64,000 bases of DNA from Azorhizobium sp943371865 (lineage in GTDB: Bacteria; Pseudomonadota; Alphaproteobacteria; Rhizobiales; Xanthobacteraceae): contig NZ_CALRWL010000028.1 in the NCBI RefSeq assembly GCF_943371865.1, positions 1-64,000 of the forward strand. Reading direction: 5' to 3'. Below are positions 48,727 to 57,001 of the stretch, one piece after another (position 1 is the stretch's first letter; every line of letters begins with the position of its first letter). The position numbers and the translations under genes are program-made. The notes under the pieces were generated by a model, which was given only the letters and a program-made list of their open reading frames with translations, did not search any database and was not told the DNA's origin.

Positions 48727-49161
48727 TCAGTGGCCCGCCGCGTCCATCAGGCGCGCGGCGGCAGCCACCACCTCCGACAGCCCCTCGGTGGTGGACAGGC
48801 CCGCCACCGCATCGGGCATGAACCAGCCCACCTCCAGCGCCTCGTCACCCGGTGTGGGCTCGCCGGCCTGCCAGCGCGCCGCATGGGCCAGCACCACGAA
48901 ATGCGCGGTCAGCACGCCATCCCCATCATGCACGATGATATCCCGCGCGGCCGCCAGCGCGACGATCTGCGCCACCACGCCCACTTCCTCCATCACCTCG
49001 CGGGCGGCGGCGGCGGCCACGGTCTCGCCCGGCTCCACCCGTCCGCCGGGCAGGCTCCACAATCCCACCCCCGGCCCCTTCCCCCGCCGCGCCAGCAGCA
49101 CCAGCGGCCCGCGAAAGACGGCCGCGCTGGCAGCAAGGGTCGGACGCACGGGATCGGGCAT
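48727..49161 (-). CDS. NUDIX hydrolase
   Basis: 144 residues. The Nudix box reads G-G-R-V-E-P-G-E-T ... A-R-E-V-M-E-E-V-G-V, complete. PTLAASAAVFRGPLVLLARRGKGPGVGLWSLPGG before it is typical of MutT/ADP-ribose pyrophosphatase types. Hydrolyses a nucleoside diphosphate linked to another group; substrate unknown. Confidence 0.92.
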   Translation of the reverse strand: MPDPVRPTLAASAAVFRGPLVLLARRGKGPGVGLWSLPGGRVEPGETVAAAAAREVMEEVGVVAQIVALAAARDIIVHDGDGVLTAHFVVLAHAARWQAGEPTPGDEALEVGWFMPDAVAGLSTTEGLSEVVAAAARLMDAAGH

Positions 49162-49316
49162 GGGGTCTCTCGCTGGAACTGGGCGGATCTATCGGCCAGA
49201 TGCATGGTAGCCGCCGGCCCCTGTCCCCGGAAGTCCACGGCCCTGTGGCGACCGCGCCTTGCGATGGGCGTCCGCTCCCCCCAGGCTCACAGGCTGAATG
49301 GAGCCGACGATTCGCC

Positions 49317-49943
49317 ATGCCTGCCCCCGACCCTGCGCCAGTTCCCAAGCCCAGCACCGCCCCGCGCGCCTGGCAGCGCATGTTGTCCGGCCGCCGGCTC
49401 GACCTGCTGGATCCCTCGCCGCTCGATATCGAGATCGAGGACATCGCCCATGGGCTTGCCCGCGTCGCCCGCTGGAACGGCCAGACCCATGGGGACAACA
49501 TCTTCTCCGTGGCCCAGCATTCCCTGCTGGTGGAACGCCTGGCCAAGCATGCCAGCCGCGATCTCGACCGCACCTGGCGCCTCGCCGTGCTGCTGCACGA
49601 TGCCCCGGAATATGTGATCGGCGACATGATCTCGCCGTTCAAGGCCATGATCGGCGGCGACTACAAGGCGGTGGAAGCCCGGCTCCTCACCGCCATCAGC
49701 GTGCGCTTCGGCCTGCCCGCCCGCTGGCCGGACGCTTTACTCAAGGTGGTGAAGGCGGCGGATCGCTCGTCGGCCTATCTGGAGGCCACCCGGCTGGCGG
49801 GTTTTTCGGCGGCGGAGGCGCAGAAATATTTCGGCCGGCCGATCCGGCTCGACGCGGCGGCGGAGAAGGCCTATCTCACGCCCTGGCGCGCGGACGAGGC
49901 CAAGACCCGTTTTCTCGCGCGGTTTGAGGAGCTTGCCCGATGA
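49317..49943 (+). CDS. HD-domain phosphohydrolase, YfbR-like
   Basis: 208 residues from ATG 49317 (MPAPDPAPVPKPS). The HD motif is split in the usual way: FSVAQHSLLVERL with one His, LLHDAPEYVIGDMISPFK with the HD pair, and a further Asp in KAADRSSAYLEATRLAG. Resembles 5'-deoxynucleotidase YfbR and related nucleotidases. Its stop overlaps the phosphatase gene start by four bases, implying coupled translation. Confidence 0.9.
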   Translation: MPAPDPAPVPKPSTAPRAWQRMLSGRRLDLLDPSPLDIEIEDIAHGLARVARWNGQTHGDNIFSVAQHSLLVERLAKHASRDLDRTWRLAVLLHDAPEYVIGDMISPFKAMIGGDYKAVEARLLTAISVRFGLPARWPDALLKVVKAADRSSAYLEATRLAGFSAAEAQKYFGRPIRLDAAAEKAYLTPWRADEAKTRFLARFEELAR

Positions 49944-50446
49944 TCTACGTCTGCTCCCTCTCCCGGCTGCATGAGACCGTGGAACGCACCGGCGCCCGGC
50001 ACGTCATCACCCTCATCAATGGCGGCACCGCCGTGACCCGGCCCAGCAATGTGGACCCCACCAACCATCTCTTCCTCGGCATGAACGACATTGTCGACGA
50101 GGTGGAGGGCCTGGTGGCGCCCGGCTCCGGGCACATGACCGATTTCCTTGAGTTCGTCAGGACTTGGCCGCGTGAGGCGCCGCTGGTGATCCATTGCTAT
50201 GCGGGCATTTCCCGCTCGACTGCGGGGGCCTACACCGCCTTGTGCGCCCTGCTGCCGGAGCAGGACGAGGCGGAACTGGCGCGGCGACTGCGGGCGGCCT
50301 CGCCCAGCGCCACCCCCAATGCCCGCCTCGTCGCTCTGGCGGACGCCGCCTTGGGGCGCGAGGGGCGGATGATTGCCGCCATCGCTGCCATCGGCCGTGG
50401 CCAGGATGCGTTCGAAGGCGAGCCGTTCTCGCTGAGAATCGCCTGA
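49940..50446 (+). CDS. Dual-specificity/tyrosine phosphatase-like protein
   Basis: 168 residues starting in an ATGA overlap. Signature loop H-C-Y-A-G-I-S-R-S with nucleophile C86 and R92, preceded by PLVIH. Fits the cysteine phosphatase superfamily, predicted protein phosphatase in many alphaproteobacteria. Coupled to the HD hydrolase, hinting at action on a phosphorylated small molecule, which is inference. Confidence 0.88.
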   Translation: MIYVCSLSRLHETVERTGARHVITLINGGTAVTRPSNVDPTNHLFLGMNDIVDEVEGLVAPGSGHMTDFLEFVRTWPREAPLVIHCYAGISRSTAGAYTALCALLPEQDEAELARRLRAASPSATPNARLVALADAALGREGRMIAAIAAIGRGQDAFEGEPFSLRIA

Positions 50447-50467
50447 AACCAGAGACTTGGCCGTCGC

Positions 50468-51412
50468 CTACCCCGGCGCCAGGATGGCCACGAGACCGGG
50501 GACGGCAACGCCTTTCTCGGTGCGGGTGGAGCGTGCCGCCAGAAGATGCACGGTCAATCCTGCGGCCTGCGCCTCCTGCCGCACCAAGGCTTCGCCATGG
50601 GCATAGCGCAGCGTGTCGCGCAGCAGCAGGCCCTCGCCGGCGTGGGTTTCGACCGTGAAGGCGAACAATCCGCCGGGGGCCAGCGCCGCGTGCGCTGCGG
50701 CGAAAATAGATGACAGATCAGCCACATAGCATAATGCATCGGCGGCCAGGATCAGATCCAGACTGCGCGGCGGCATCCCCGTCAGGACGGCGGCCATGTC
50801 GCCCACCTGCAGTTGCGCATAGAGGTCCAGGGCCTGCGCCCTTGCCACCATGGCGGGAGAGATATCAACGCCGTCCAGCACATCCACCATGGGCTTGAAC
50901 ACCGGCGCCGCCAGCCCGGTGCCGCAGCCCAGATCCATGCCGCGGGAAAAATGTGCGGAGCGTCCCAGATCATCGCAAATTTGATGCACAGCGTCGGCCA
51001 AAACCTCCGGCCCGCGATAGGCGAGGTTCTCCCGCAGCGCCTGGTCGAAGCGCGGGGCATATTGGTCAAACAGGGTGCGCACATAATCCAGCGACATGGC
51101 GCCGCTCGCCGCGCTCGCCCCCAGTTGCGCCAGCCGCACACCGGCCCCCCATACATCCGCCGGATCGAGCCGCAGGACGGCGCTGAACGCCTCCGCCGCC
51201 CCGGCGGAATCGCCCGCCTCGGCGCGGGCTTCGCCTAACAGAAACCAAGCCGCCGCAAAGGCTGGCGCCTCCTGGACCGTATCGGTCAGCAGTTCGGCGG
51301 CAGCGCGCGCATCGCCGGCTTCCAGGTCGGCGCGGGCCCAGTCGAGACGGCGGTCGAGGGCGGGATCGCCGGAGGTGGCGCGGAAGGCCTGGATCGGGGG
51401 AAGGGGCGCCAC
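50468..51412 (-). CDS. TPR-containing SAM methyltransferase
   Basis: 314 residues from a GTG at 51412 (APLPPIQAFRATSGDP), with gcgagg just upstream; the frame extends far beyond this but overlaps the divergent exonuclease gene. N-terminal TPR part (LDWARADLEAGDARAAAELL ... AAWFLLGEARAEAGDSAGAAEAF), then a class I methyltransferase: YVRTLFDQYAPRFDQAL, MDLGCGTGLAAPVFKP (SAM motif I), VDGVDISPAMVARA. Resembles the TPR-fused methyltransferases of the Hyphomicrobiales; substrate unknown. It shares a 42-base divergent spacer with the DNA repair pair. Confidence 0.88.
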   Translation of the reverse strand: MAPLPPIQAFRATSGDPALDRRLDWARADLEAGDARAAAELLTDTVQEAPAFAAAWFLLGEARAEAGDSAGAAEAFSAVLRLDPADVWGAGVRLAQLGASAASGAMSLDYVRTLFDQYAPRFDQALRENLAYRGPEVLADAVHQICDDLGRSAHFSRGMDLGCGTGLAAPVFKPMVDVLDGVDISPAMVARAQALDLYAQLQVGDMAAVLTGMPPRSLDLILAADALCYVADLSSIFAAAHAALAPGGLFAFTVETHAGEGLLLRDTLRYAHGEALVRQEAQAAGLTVHLLAARSTRTEKGVAVPGLVAILAPG

Positions 51413-51454
51413 GGGGCCTCGCAGGACAAGGGGTTCGCCCCCATATAGCGCTCT

Positions 51455-52684
51455 ATGATGCGGCCGGAAGACCTTCTTTGCCCTGCCCCCCAGGGGCTCT
51501 ATTGCCCGGTGGGGGATTTCTTCATCGATCCGGTGCGCTCCGTGCCGCGGGCGCTGATCACCCATGGCCATTCCGACCATGCCCGGCGCGGCCACGGCAA
51601 GGTGCTGGCCACCCGCGAGACCCTCGACATCATGGCGCTGCGCTATGGCCCGGACTTCGCGGGCGAGACGCAAGCCCTTGATTATCATGAGACTCTCGAC
51701 ATCGATGGCGTCGCGGTCACCGCCTATCCCGCCGGCCATGTGCTGGGGTCGGCGCAGTTTGCCTTGCGCTGGAAGGGGCTCACCATCGTGGCCTCCGGCG
51801 ATTATAAGGATGCGCTGGACCCCACCTGCGCCCCGTTCGAGCCGGTGCGGTGCCATGTGTTCATCTCCGAGGCCACCTTCGGCCTGCCGGTCTTTCGACA
51901 CCCCAACGCAACCACTGAGACCGCCAAGCTGATCGCCTCGGCGCGGCTGTTTCCCGAGCGTTCTCATGTGGTTGGCGCCTATTCGCTCGGCAAGGCGCAG
52001 CGCATGATGGCGCTGCTGCGGGCGGGCGGCTATGACGCCCCGCTCTATATTCACGGCGCCTTGACGGGGATCAGCGCCTATTACCAGAGCCGCGGCATCG
52101 CGCTGGGCGATCTGCGCCCGGTGACCGGGGCGTCCAAATCAGAGCTGGCGGGGGCGATGGTGATCGCCCCGCCGTCCGCGTTAACCGACGTTTGGACCCG
52201 TAAGTTCACCGATTGCAACACCGTGTTCGCATCGGGCTGGATGCGGGTGCGCGCGCGGGCCCGCCAGCGCGGCATCGAGTTGCCATTGGTGGTTTCCGAC
52301 CATGCGGACTGGGACGGACTGACGACCGCCGTGACAGAAACCCAATGTCACGAACTGTGGGTGACACACGGCAGCGAGGACGCATTGGTGCATTGGGCGC
52401 AGACGCGGGGCCTGAACGCCCGTCCGCTGCACATGGTCGGCTATGCGGAGGAGGACGAGGGGGCCGAGCCGGAGGCCTCCGAGACACCCATGACTGACTC
52501 GGGCATGACCGCCTCGACCATGTCCGACTCGGTGGCGCTCGACTCCCCATCCGCCGACGCGGACACCCCGGACGCCCCCCTCCCCGCGCCGCCCCCTCCC
52601 GCCCCGGCTTCCCGCTCCCGCCGCCGGCCCGGCCGGCCGGTGGGCAAGGGTGCGGCTGCCGCCATGCCGGAGGGCGAGGCATGA
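51455..52684 (+). CDS. Ligase-associated DNA exonuclease, MBL fold
   Basis: 409 residues. Metallo-beta-lactamase/beta-CASP nuclease: ALITHGHSDHARRGHGKVLATRET gives the HxHxDH metal site; VTAYPAGHVLGSAQF, IVASGDYKDALDPTCAPFEP and the C-terminal VVSDHADWDGL follow. Family members accompany an ATP-dependent ligase and act in DNA repair. The last 80 residues are a low-complexity acidic/Pro-rich tail ending with an Arg-rich SRRRPGRPVGKG segment. Its stop overlaps the ligase start (ATGA). Confidence 0.93.
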   Translation: MMRPEDLLCPAPQGLYCPVGDFFIDPVRSVPRALITHGHSDHARRGHGKVLATRETLDIMALRYGPDFAGETQALDYHETLDIDGVAVTAYPAGHVLGSAQFALRWKGLTIVASGDYKDALDPTCAPFEPVRCHVFISEATFGLPVFRHPNATTETAKLIASARLFPERSHVVGAYSLGKAQRMMALLRAGGYDAPLYIHGALTGISAYYQSRGIALGDLRPVTGASKSELAGAMVIAPPSALTDVWTRKFTDCNTVFASGWMRVRARARQRGIELPLVVSDHADWDGLTTAVTETQCHELWVTHGSEDALVHWAQTRGLNARPLHMVGYAEEDEGAEPEASETPMTDSGMTASTMSDSVALDSPSADADTPDAPLPAPPPPAPASRSRRRPGRPVGKGAAAAMPEGEA

Positions 52685-54324
52685 ACCGCTTCGCCGCCCT
52701 GCTGGATCGCCTCTCCTATGAGCCGCGCCGCAACGCCAAGATCCGGCTGATGGCGGAGTATTTCCGCACCACGCCGGACCCGGAGCGCGGGGTGGCGCTG
52801 GCGGCGCTCACCGGCAAGCTCGCCTTCACCAATGCCAAGCCCGGCCTGGTGCGAGCGCTGATCATGGAGCGCACCGATCCGGTGCTGTTCGCGCTGTCCT
52901 ATGACTATGTGGGCGACCTGTCCGAGACCGTCGCCCTCATGTGGCCGGTGCCGGCGGACACCCCGGCCGCCAACCATCCCCCGTTCCTGTCCGAGATCGT
53001 CGAGGGGCTGGAGACGCTCCCCAAGCGCGACCTGCCCGCCCAGCTGGCGCTGTGGCTCGATGGCCTGGACGATACCGGCCGCTGGGCGCTGCTGAAGCTC
53101 ATCACCGGAGCGCTGCGGGTGGGCGCGTCCGCCCGCCTCGCCAAGACGGCGGTGGCGAGCCTGGGGGATATCGCCCCCGACGAGGTGGAGCTGGTCTGGC
53201 CCGGCCTCAAGCTGCCCTATCGCGAATTGTTCGCCTGGGTGGAAGGCCGTGGCCCGCCACCGGAAACCCGCGATCCCGCCCCGTTCCGCCCGGTGATGCT
53301 GGCCCATGCGCTGGACGAGGCGGCGCTCGCCACCTTGCCCGCCGCCGACTTTGCCGCCGAGTGGAAATGGGATGGCATCCGCGTGCAGGCGGTGGCCGGC
53401 ACCGGGCCGGACGGGGTGCGGGTGACGCGGCTCTATAGCCGCACCGGCGAGGACATCTCCCCCGCCTTTCCCGATCTCGCCGCGGCGCTGCCCTTCGATG
53501 GCGCGCTGGATGGGGAATTGCTGGTGCTGCGGGAGGGGCGGGTGCAGTCCTTCAACGTGCTGCAACAACGGCTCAACCGCAAAACCGTAACACCGAAGAT
53601 GCTGGCGGAATTCCCCGCCCACATCCGCGCCTATGATCTGCTGGTGCTCGAGGGCGAAGACCTGCGCCCTTTGCCCTTCGCGGAGCGCCGCGCCCGGCTG
53701 GCGGCGCTCACCGCGACCCTCTCCCCCCCGACCCAGGCCCGGCTGGATCTCTCCCCTCTGGTGCCGTTCGACAGCTGGGAGGCGCTCACTGCCGCCCGCG
53801 CCGATCCCGCCTCGGCGGGTGCTGGCGACGATGCGGCGGCGGTGGAAGGGGTGATGCTGAAGCGCTGGGACAGCTTTTATCTGCCCGGCCGCCCCACCGG
53901 GCCGTGGTGGAAATGGAAGCGCGATCCCCACACGGTGGATGCGGTGCTGATGTATGCCCAGCGCGGCCACGGCAAGCGCTCGTCGTTTTATTCCGACTAC
54001 ACCTTCGGGGTGTGGACGGCGGGGCCGGAGGGCGATGTGCTGGTGCCGGTGGGCAAGGCCTATTTCGGCTTCACCGATGCAGAGCTTTTGGAGATCGACA
54101 AGTTCGTGCGCCGCGCCACCATCAACCGCTTCGGCCCGGTGCGCGAGGTGCGGCACGAGCCGGACGACGGCCTGGTGCTGGAGATCGCCTTCGAAGGCCT
54201 CGCCCGCTCGCCGCGTCACAAGTCGGGGGTGGCGATGCGCTTTCCCCGTGTGGCCCGGCTGAGGTGGGACAAGCCGCCCCGCGAGGCGGACCGGCTGGAG
54301 ACGCTCGAGCGCCTGCTGGGGTGA
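52681..54324 (+). CDS. ATP-dependent DNA ligase, repair-associated
   Basis: 547 residues. N-terminal DNA-binding domain with MNRFAALLDRLSYEPRRNAKI, then the nucleotidyltransferase domain with active-site Lys at about residue 229 in AEWKWDGIRVQAV, motif RTGEDIS, GALDGELLVLREG, EGVMLKR, and WWKWKRDPHTVDAVLMYAQ. The C-terminal OB domain ends in RLRWDKPPREAD. This is the bacterial form linked to cisplatin resistance and crosslink repair, distinct from the NAD-dependent LigA. The Lhr helicase and phosphoesterase genes that often complete this set are not next to it. Confidence 0.95.
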   Translation: MNRFAALLDRLSYEPRRNAKIRLMAEYFRTTPDPERGVALAALTGKLAFTNAKPGLVRALIMERTDPVLFALSYDYVGDLSETVALMWPVPADTPAANHPPFLSEIVEGLETLPKRDLPAQLALWLDGLDDTGRWALLKLITGALRVGASARLAKTAVASLGDIAPDEVELVWPGLKLPYRELFAWVEGRGPPPETRDPAPFRPVMLAHALDEAALATLPAADFAAEWKWDGIRVQAVAGTGPDGVRVTRLYSRTGEDISPAFPDLAAALPFDGALDGELLVLREGRVQSFNVLQQRLNRKTVTPKMLAEFPAHIRAYDLLVLEGEDLRPLPFAERRARLAALTATLSPPTQARLDLSPLVPFDSWEALTAARADPASAGAGDDAAAVEGVMLKRWDSFYLPGRPTGPWWKWKRDPHTVDAVLMYAQRGHGKRSSFYSDYTFGVWTAGPEGDVLVPVGKAYFGFTDAELLEIDKFVRRATINRFGPVREVRHEPDDGLVLEIAFEGLARSPRHKSGVAMRFPRVARLRWDKPPREADRLETLERLLG

Positions 54325-54481
54325 GGGGGGCCACCTCCCCGATCCTTTCCTCGTGAGGATTCGGCATGTGTGTCATTGTCGCATAGCGACCTTTAGTACC
54401 AGATCGATTGGATGTTTTTGTTTCCTTCGATTGGATCTCTATTACAATCCAATCATCGCTTCTCAAATGCTGAGCCTGACC

Positions 54482-55873
54482 ATGAGTGACTCAGATGCAG
54501 GAAACGCAAGCACATTAGCAAAGCTCTTAAGAACGTTTTTTAAATGGTTTATCGGCGGCGTATCCGGCATAGCTGCGACGATCATTACTGCTCATCTAAC
54601 TGGGCTTATTGATAAATTTGAGCTTAATCCGGATGATTCTTTTTGCACGTTTATCCAAAGCCGGTTTCTTGAAAAGAGCTACGATGGAGAACTTCCATCT
54701 ATATTTGTTGCGGCCTTCTCCGGGAAAGGTGGTCGCGAGGCCGCCCAGGAACTGGCGGACCAGATAAAGTTCCGAACAGGACTGCCGACACTGACCTCCT
54801 GTAAAACAGTGCCCTTGAGCGACGGGCCTGATGCAACACGCGAGAGTGTAAGCAAAGCACTTGATCGCGGGCGCTCGCTAGCGAGTGACCGCCACGCACA
54901 AATTGTCATTATCGGCGCTATGCGCGGCAACGATGCTGCCGACATAGTGATAACTGACACGTTAGCAGAACCAGGTGAGGTTGAGGCAATTCGGACACAT
55001 TTAAGTCTAAAAGAAACAAAAAATCGCTCATTCCCTGACGTAAATTCAATATCTGACACCCACATACTTCCAGCATTGGGATGGTGGGCATTCAATTTGG
55101 AAAATGCAACTAATCGAACCCTTCCGCCAGAACTATCTTCGAAAATGCGCATGGCAGCGATTGCATTATCAAAACTAGCGGATCATAGACCACCATTGAA
55201 ATGGCCGCCTCTAAATGAAAGCCGTGAAAAAGTAACAGAATATGCATGGATGACGAACAGCACTTTAGCTAAAAAGTATGAAAATTGCGATATAATTTTA
55301 AACGCTTACAAAAACGGAACAACTATTCTTGAAGGACAAATATCGCGCGAAAAACTATCGAATTCAAAATTCGAGAACAAGGAACTTTTTATTATATCAG
55401 CTAATTATTACCTTCGATGCCTAGATGATGGAATGAAAAATAAATTCATCCAATACATTATTTTCGAGAAGGCAAAGAATTTTATAGACGAAATTTCAAA
55501 TACAAAACTCGACGCAAATTTTTTTAAAATCCTATCTACGATCGATCCCTGGCCAGGATTCATCAACCGAGATGCAATAGAATTACTCGCTATGCTTACC
55601 CGCTCTCAAAGCGATTTGGTCGAGAATTTTGAGAAAAAAGAAATATATAAAAATTTTTCGACCAAGATTTTTTCTGCATTCCTCCTAATTGATAGAGCTA
55701 AAGGCATGCTAACATCAGCAGAAATAGCAGACATAAAAAAATGCATGAATTATGATTATTCACCAATAGACAGCACAAAAAACTGGGAACGACTTATTTC
55801 AATGAATGAAGATCCAACTAAAATTCTAAAATTATCTACATTTATAAATAAATACGAATGTAATTCAAAATAA
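54482..55873 (+). CDS. Low-G+C membrane-anchored protein of unknown function
   Basis: 463 residues from ATG 54482 (MSDSDAGNAS); the frame is open from 54353. One membrane helix at about 20-43 (FKWFIGGVSGIAATIITAHL). Residues about 70-160 (LPSIFVAAFSGKGGREAAQELADQI ... SLASDRHAQIVIIGAM) look like an alpha/beta domain of the kind seen ahead of TolB-like or effector regions; this is inference. The remaining 300 residues are helical and Lys/Asn-rich with no motif I recognise. G+C is far below the neighbours (18 of 60 in the line at 55381), which marks foreign DNA. It stands alone, next to the duplicated repressor fragment. Confidence 0.75.
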   Translation: MSDSDAGNASTLAKLLRTFFKWFIGGVSGIAATIITAHLTGLIDKFELNPDDSFCTFIQSRFLEKSYDGELPSIFVAAFSGKGGREAAQELADQIKFRTGLPTLTSCKTVPLSDGPDATRESVSKALDRGRSLASDRHAQIVIIGAMRGNDAADIVITDTLAEPGEVEAIRTHLSLKETKNRSFPDVNSISDTHILPALGWWAFNLENATNRTLPPELSSKMRMAAIALSKLADHRPPLKWPPLNESREKVTEYAWMTNSTLAKKYENCDIILNAYKNGTTILEGQISREKLSNSKFENKELFIISANYYLRCLDDGMKNKFIQYIIFEKAKNFIDEISNTKLDANFFKILSTIDPWPGFINRDAIELLAMLTRSQSDLVENFEKKEIYKNFSTKIFSAFLLIDRAKGMLTSAEIADIKKCMNYDYSPIDSTKNWERLISMNEDPTKILKLSTFINKYECNSK

Positions 55874-55952
55874 TATTTCGAAACCAGGAATAAAACAGAT
55901 TAATAAGCGGGGACTATCATTAAAAAAGTGCACAAAATATCGATATACTCGC

Positions 55953-56123
55953 TCACTGGCTCGCCCAGATAATCCTAGCGATCCACAGCACCTCCGCCGC
56001 GCTGAGCGAGCGGTCTTCATATTCCGGGTTCAGGGAACGCAAATCCACGGCGCGGGTGGTGCGGCGGACCAGTTCTTTCGCCAGGACTTCGCCCTCGCGG
56101 GTCTTCACGATCACCCGGTCGCC
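55953..56123 (-). pseudogene. Copy A: duplicated 3' end of the S24 repressor gene
   Basis: 171 bases encode 56 residues plus stop identical in amino acids to residues 166-221 of the intact repressor at 60333-60998, from GDRVIVKTREGEV to the C-terminus. By my alignment there are 12 base differences, all silent. The HTH and catalytic Ser144 are absent, so this is not a working repressor. The frame is open to 56174, overlapping the end of doc. It marks the left end of the module that holds the toxin-antitoxin pair. Confidence 0.9.
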
Positions 56124-56145
56124 GAGGCGCACCACGGCGACCGGG

Positions 56146-56538
56146 CTATCCCGCCATGCCCAGCAACGCCCCACGAATCCGCACCGTCAGCCCCTCCTCC
56201 GAAAGCTCCCCAGCCGCCAGCGCCAGCCATGTGCTCACCGCCGCTGCATCGTCCAGCCCCAGCGCAAACCCATTGAGCGCCAGGAACAGCTCGGTCACCA
56301 CAAAAGACGTGCGCTTGTTGCCGTCCACGAAGGGATGGTTCATCGCCAATCCGAAAGCATAAGCGGCGGCCAGATCCGCGATATCGGGATTGCCATAATG
56401 GAAGAGGTGGCGGGGCCGGTTGAGCGCCGCCTCAAGCAAGCCATCATCCCGCAGGCCCTGTCCGCCGCCATGCTCGGCCAATTGCTCATCGTGGATCGCC
56501 AGCACGACGGCTTTGGCGATCCAGCGCGGCTCGTCCAC
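56146..56538 (-). CDS. Doc-type Fic-fold toxin
   Basis: 130 residues from a GTG immediately after the antitoxin stop. Fic motif H68-P-F-V-D-G-N-K-R-T, preceded by DLAAAYAFGLAMN, and an N-terminal VVLAIHDEQLAEHGG with GLRDDGLLEAAL, as in Doc proteins. Doc toxins phosphorylate EF-Tu to stop translation; the Gly in the DGNKR position is closer to canonical AMP-transferring Fic enzymes, so the exact reaction is open. Paired with an AbrB-type antitoxin. Confidence 0.9.
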   Translation of the reverse strand: MDEPRWIAKAVVLAIHDEQLAEHGGGQGLRDDGLLEAALNRPRHLFHYGNPDIADLAAAYAFGLAMNHPFVDGNKRTSFVVTELFLALNGFALGLDDAAAVSTWLALAAGELSEEGLTVRIRGALLGMAG

Positions 56539-56763
56539 TTACTTCGCCAGTTCGCGCAGGACGTTGCGGCGGGCCTTCATGATCTTGCGGGCTTCCTCCA
56601 TTTGCGCCTCGAATTCCGGCTCATAGGGGGTCAGGCGATACCCATCGGGCGTCTCCGTGAGATAGAGCGTATCGCCCTGCCCAACCTTCAAGCGCGCCAA
56701 AACTTCTTTCGGCAACACGGCGCCGATGGAATTGCCCACCTTCGACAGCTTCAGCGCGACCAT
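56539..56763 (-). CDS. AbrB/MazE-type antitoxin
   Basis: 74 residues. N-terminal swapped-hairpin DNA-binding domain (VALKLSKVGNSIGAVLPKEVLARLKVGQGD) and a C-terminal helical tail (EFEAQMEEARKIMKARRNVLREL) that would bind the toxin. First gene of a two-gene operon; the stop touches the toxin's GTG. Likely autoregulates its own promoter. Confidence 0.9.
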   Translation of the reverse strand: MVALKLSKVGNSIGAVLPKEVLARLKVGQGDTLYLTETPDGYRLTPYEPEFEAQMEEARKIMKARRNVLRELAK

Positions 56764-56839
56764 GGGCGCCCTCCCTCATCACCGGGCCAATGGGCGCCGT
56801 ACCTACGAATGTAATAACATCTTAGCGCCCAGCAACCCC

Positions 56840-57001
56840 TCACTGGCACGCCCAAATAATCCGCGCGATCCACCCCACCTCCGCCACCGCCAGCGAGCGG
56901 TCCGCATACTCCGGGCTCCGCGCGCGCAAGTCCACCGCGCGGGTGGTGCGGCGAACCCGCTCTCTCACCCGAACCTCGCCCGCGCGGGTCTCACCGATCA
57001 C
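56840..57001 (-). pseudogene. Copy B: diverged 3' end of the S24 repressor gene
   Basis: An open 53-codon frame, starting GTGATC and ending in a stop, aligns to the last 53 residues of the intact repressor with 38 identities (for example TTRAVDLR, EYADRSL, WIARIIW). The catalytic Lys181 is replaced by Arg, so even the peptidase half is dead. The first GTGA of this fragment overlaps the stop codon of the NeuD-like gene. Same orientation as copies A and C. Confidence 0.85.
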
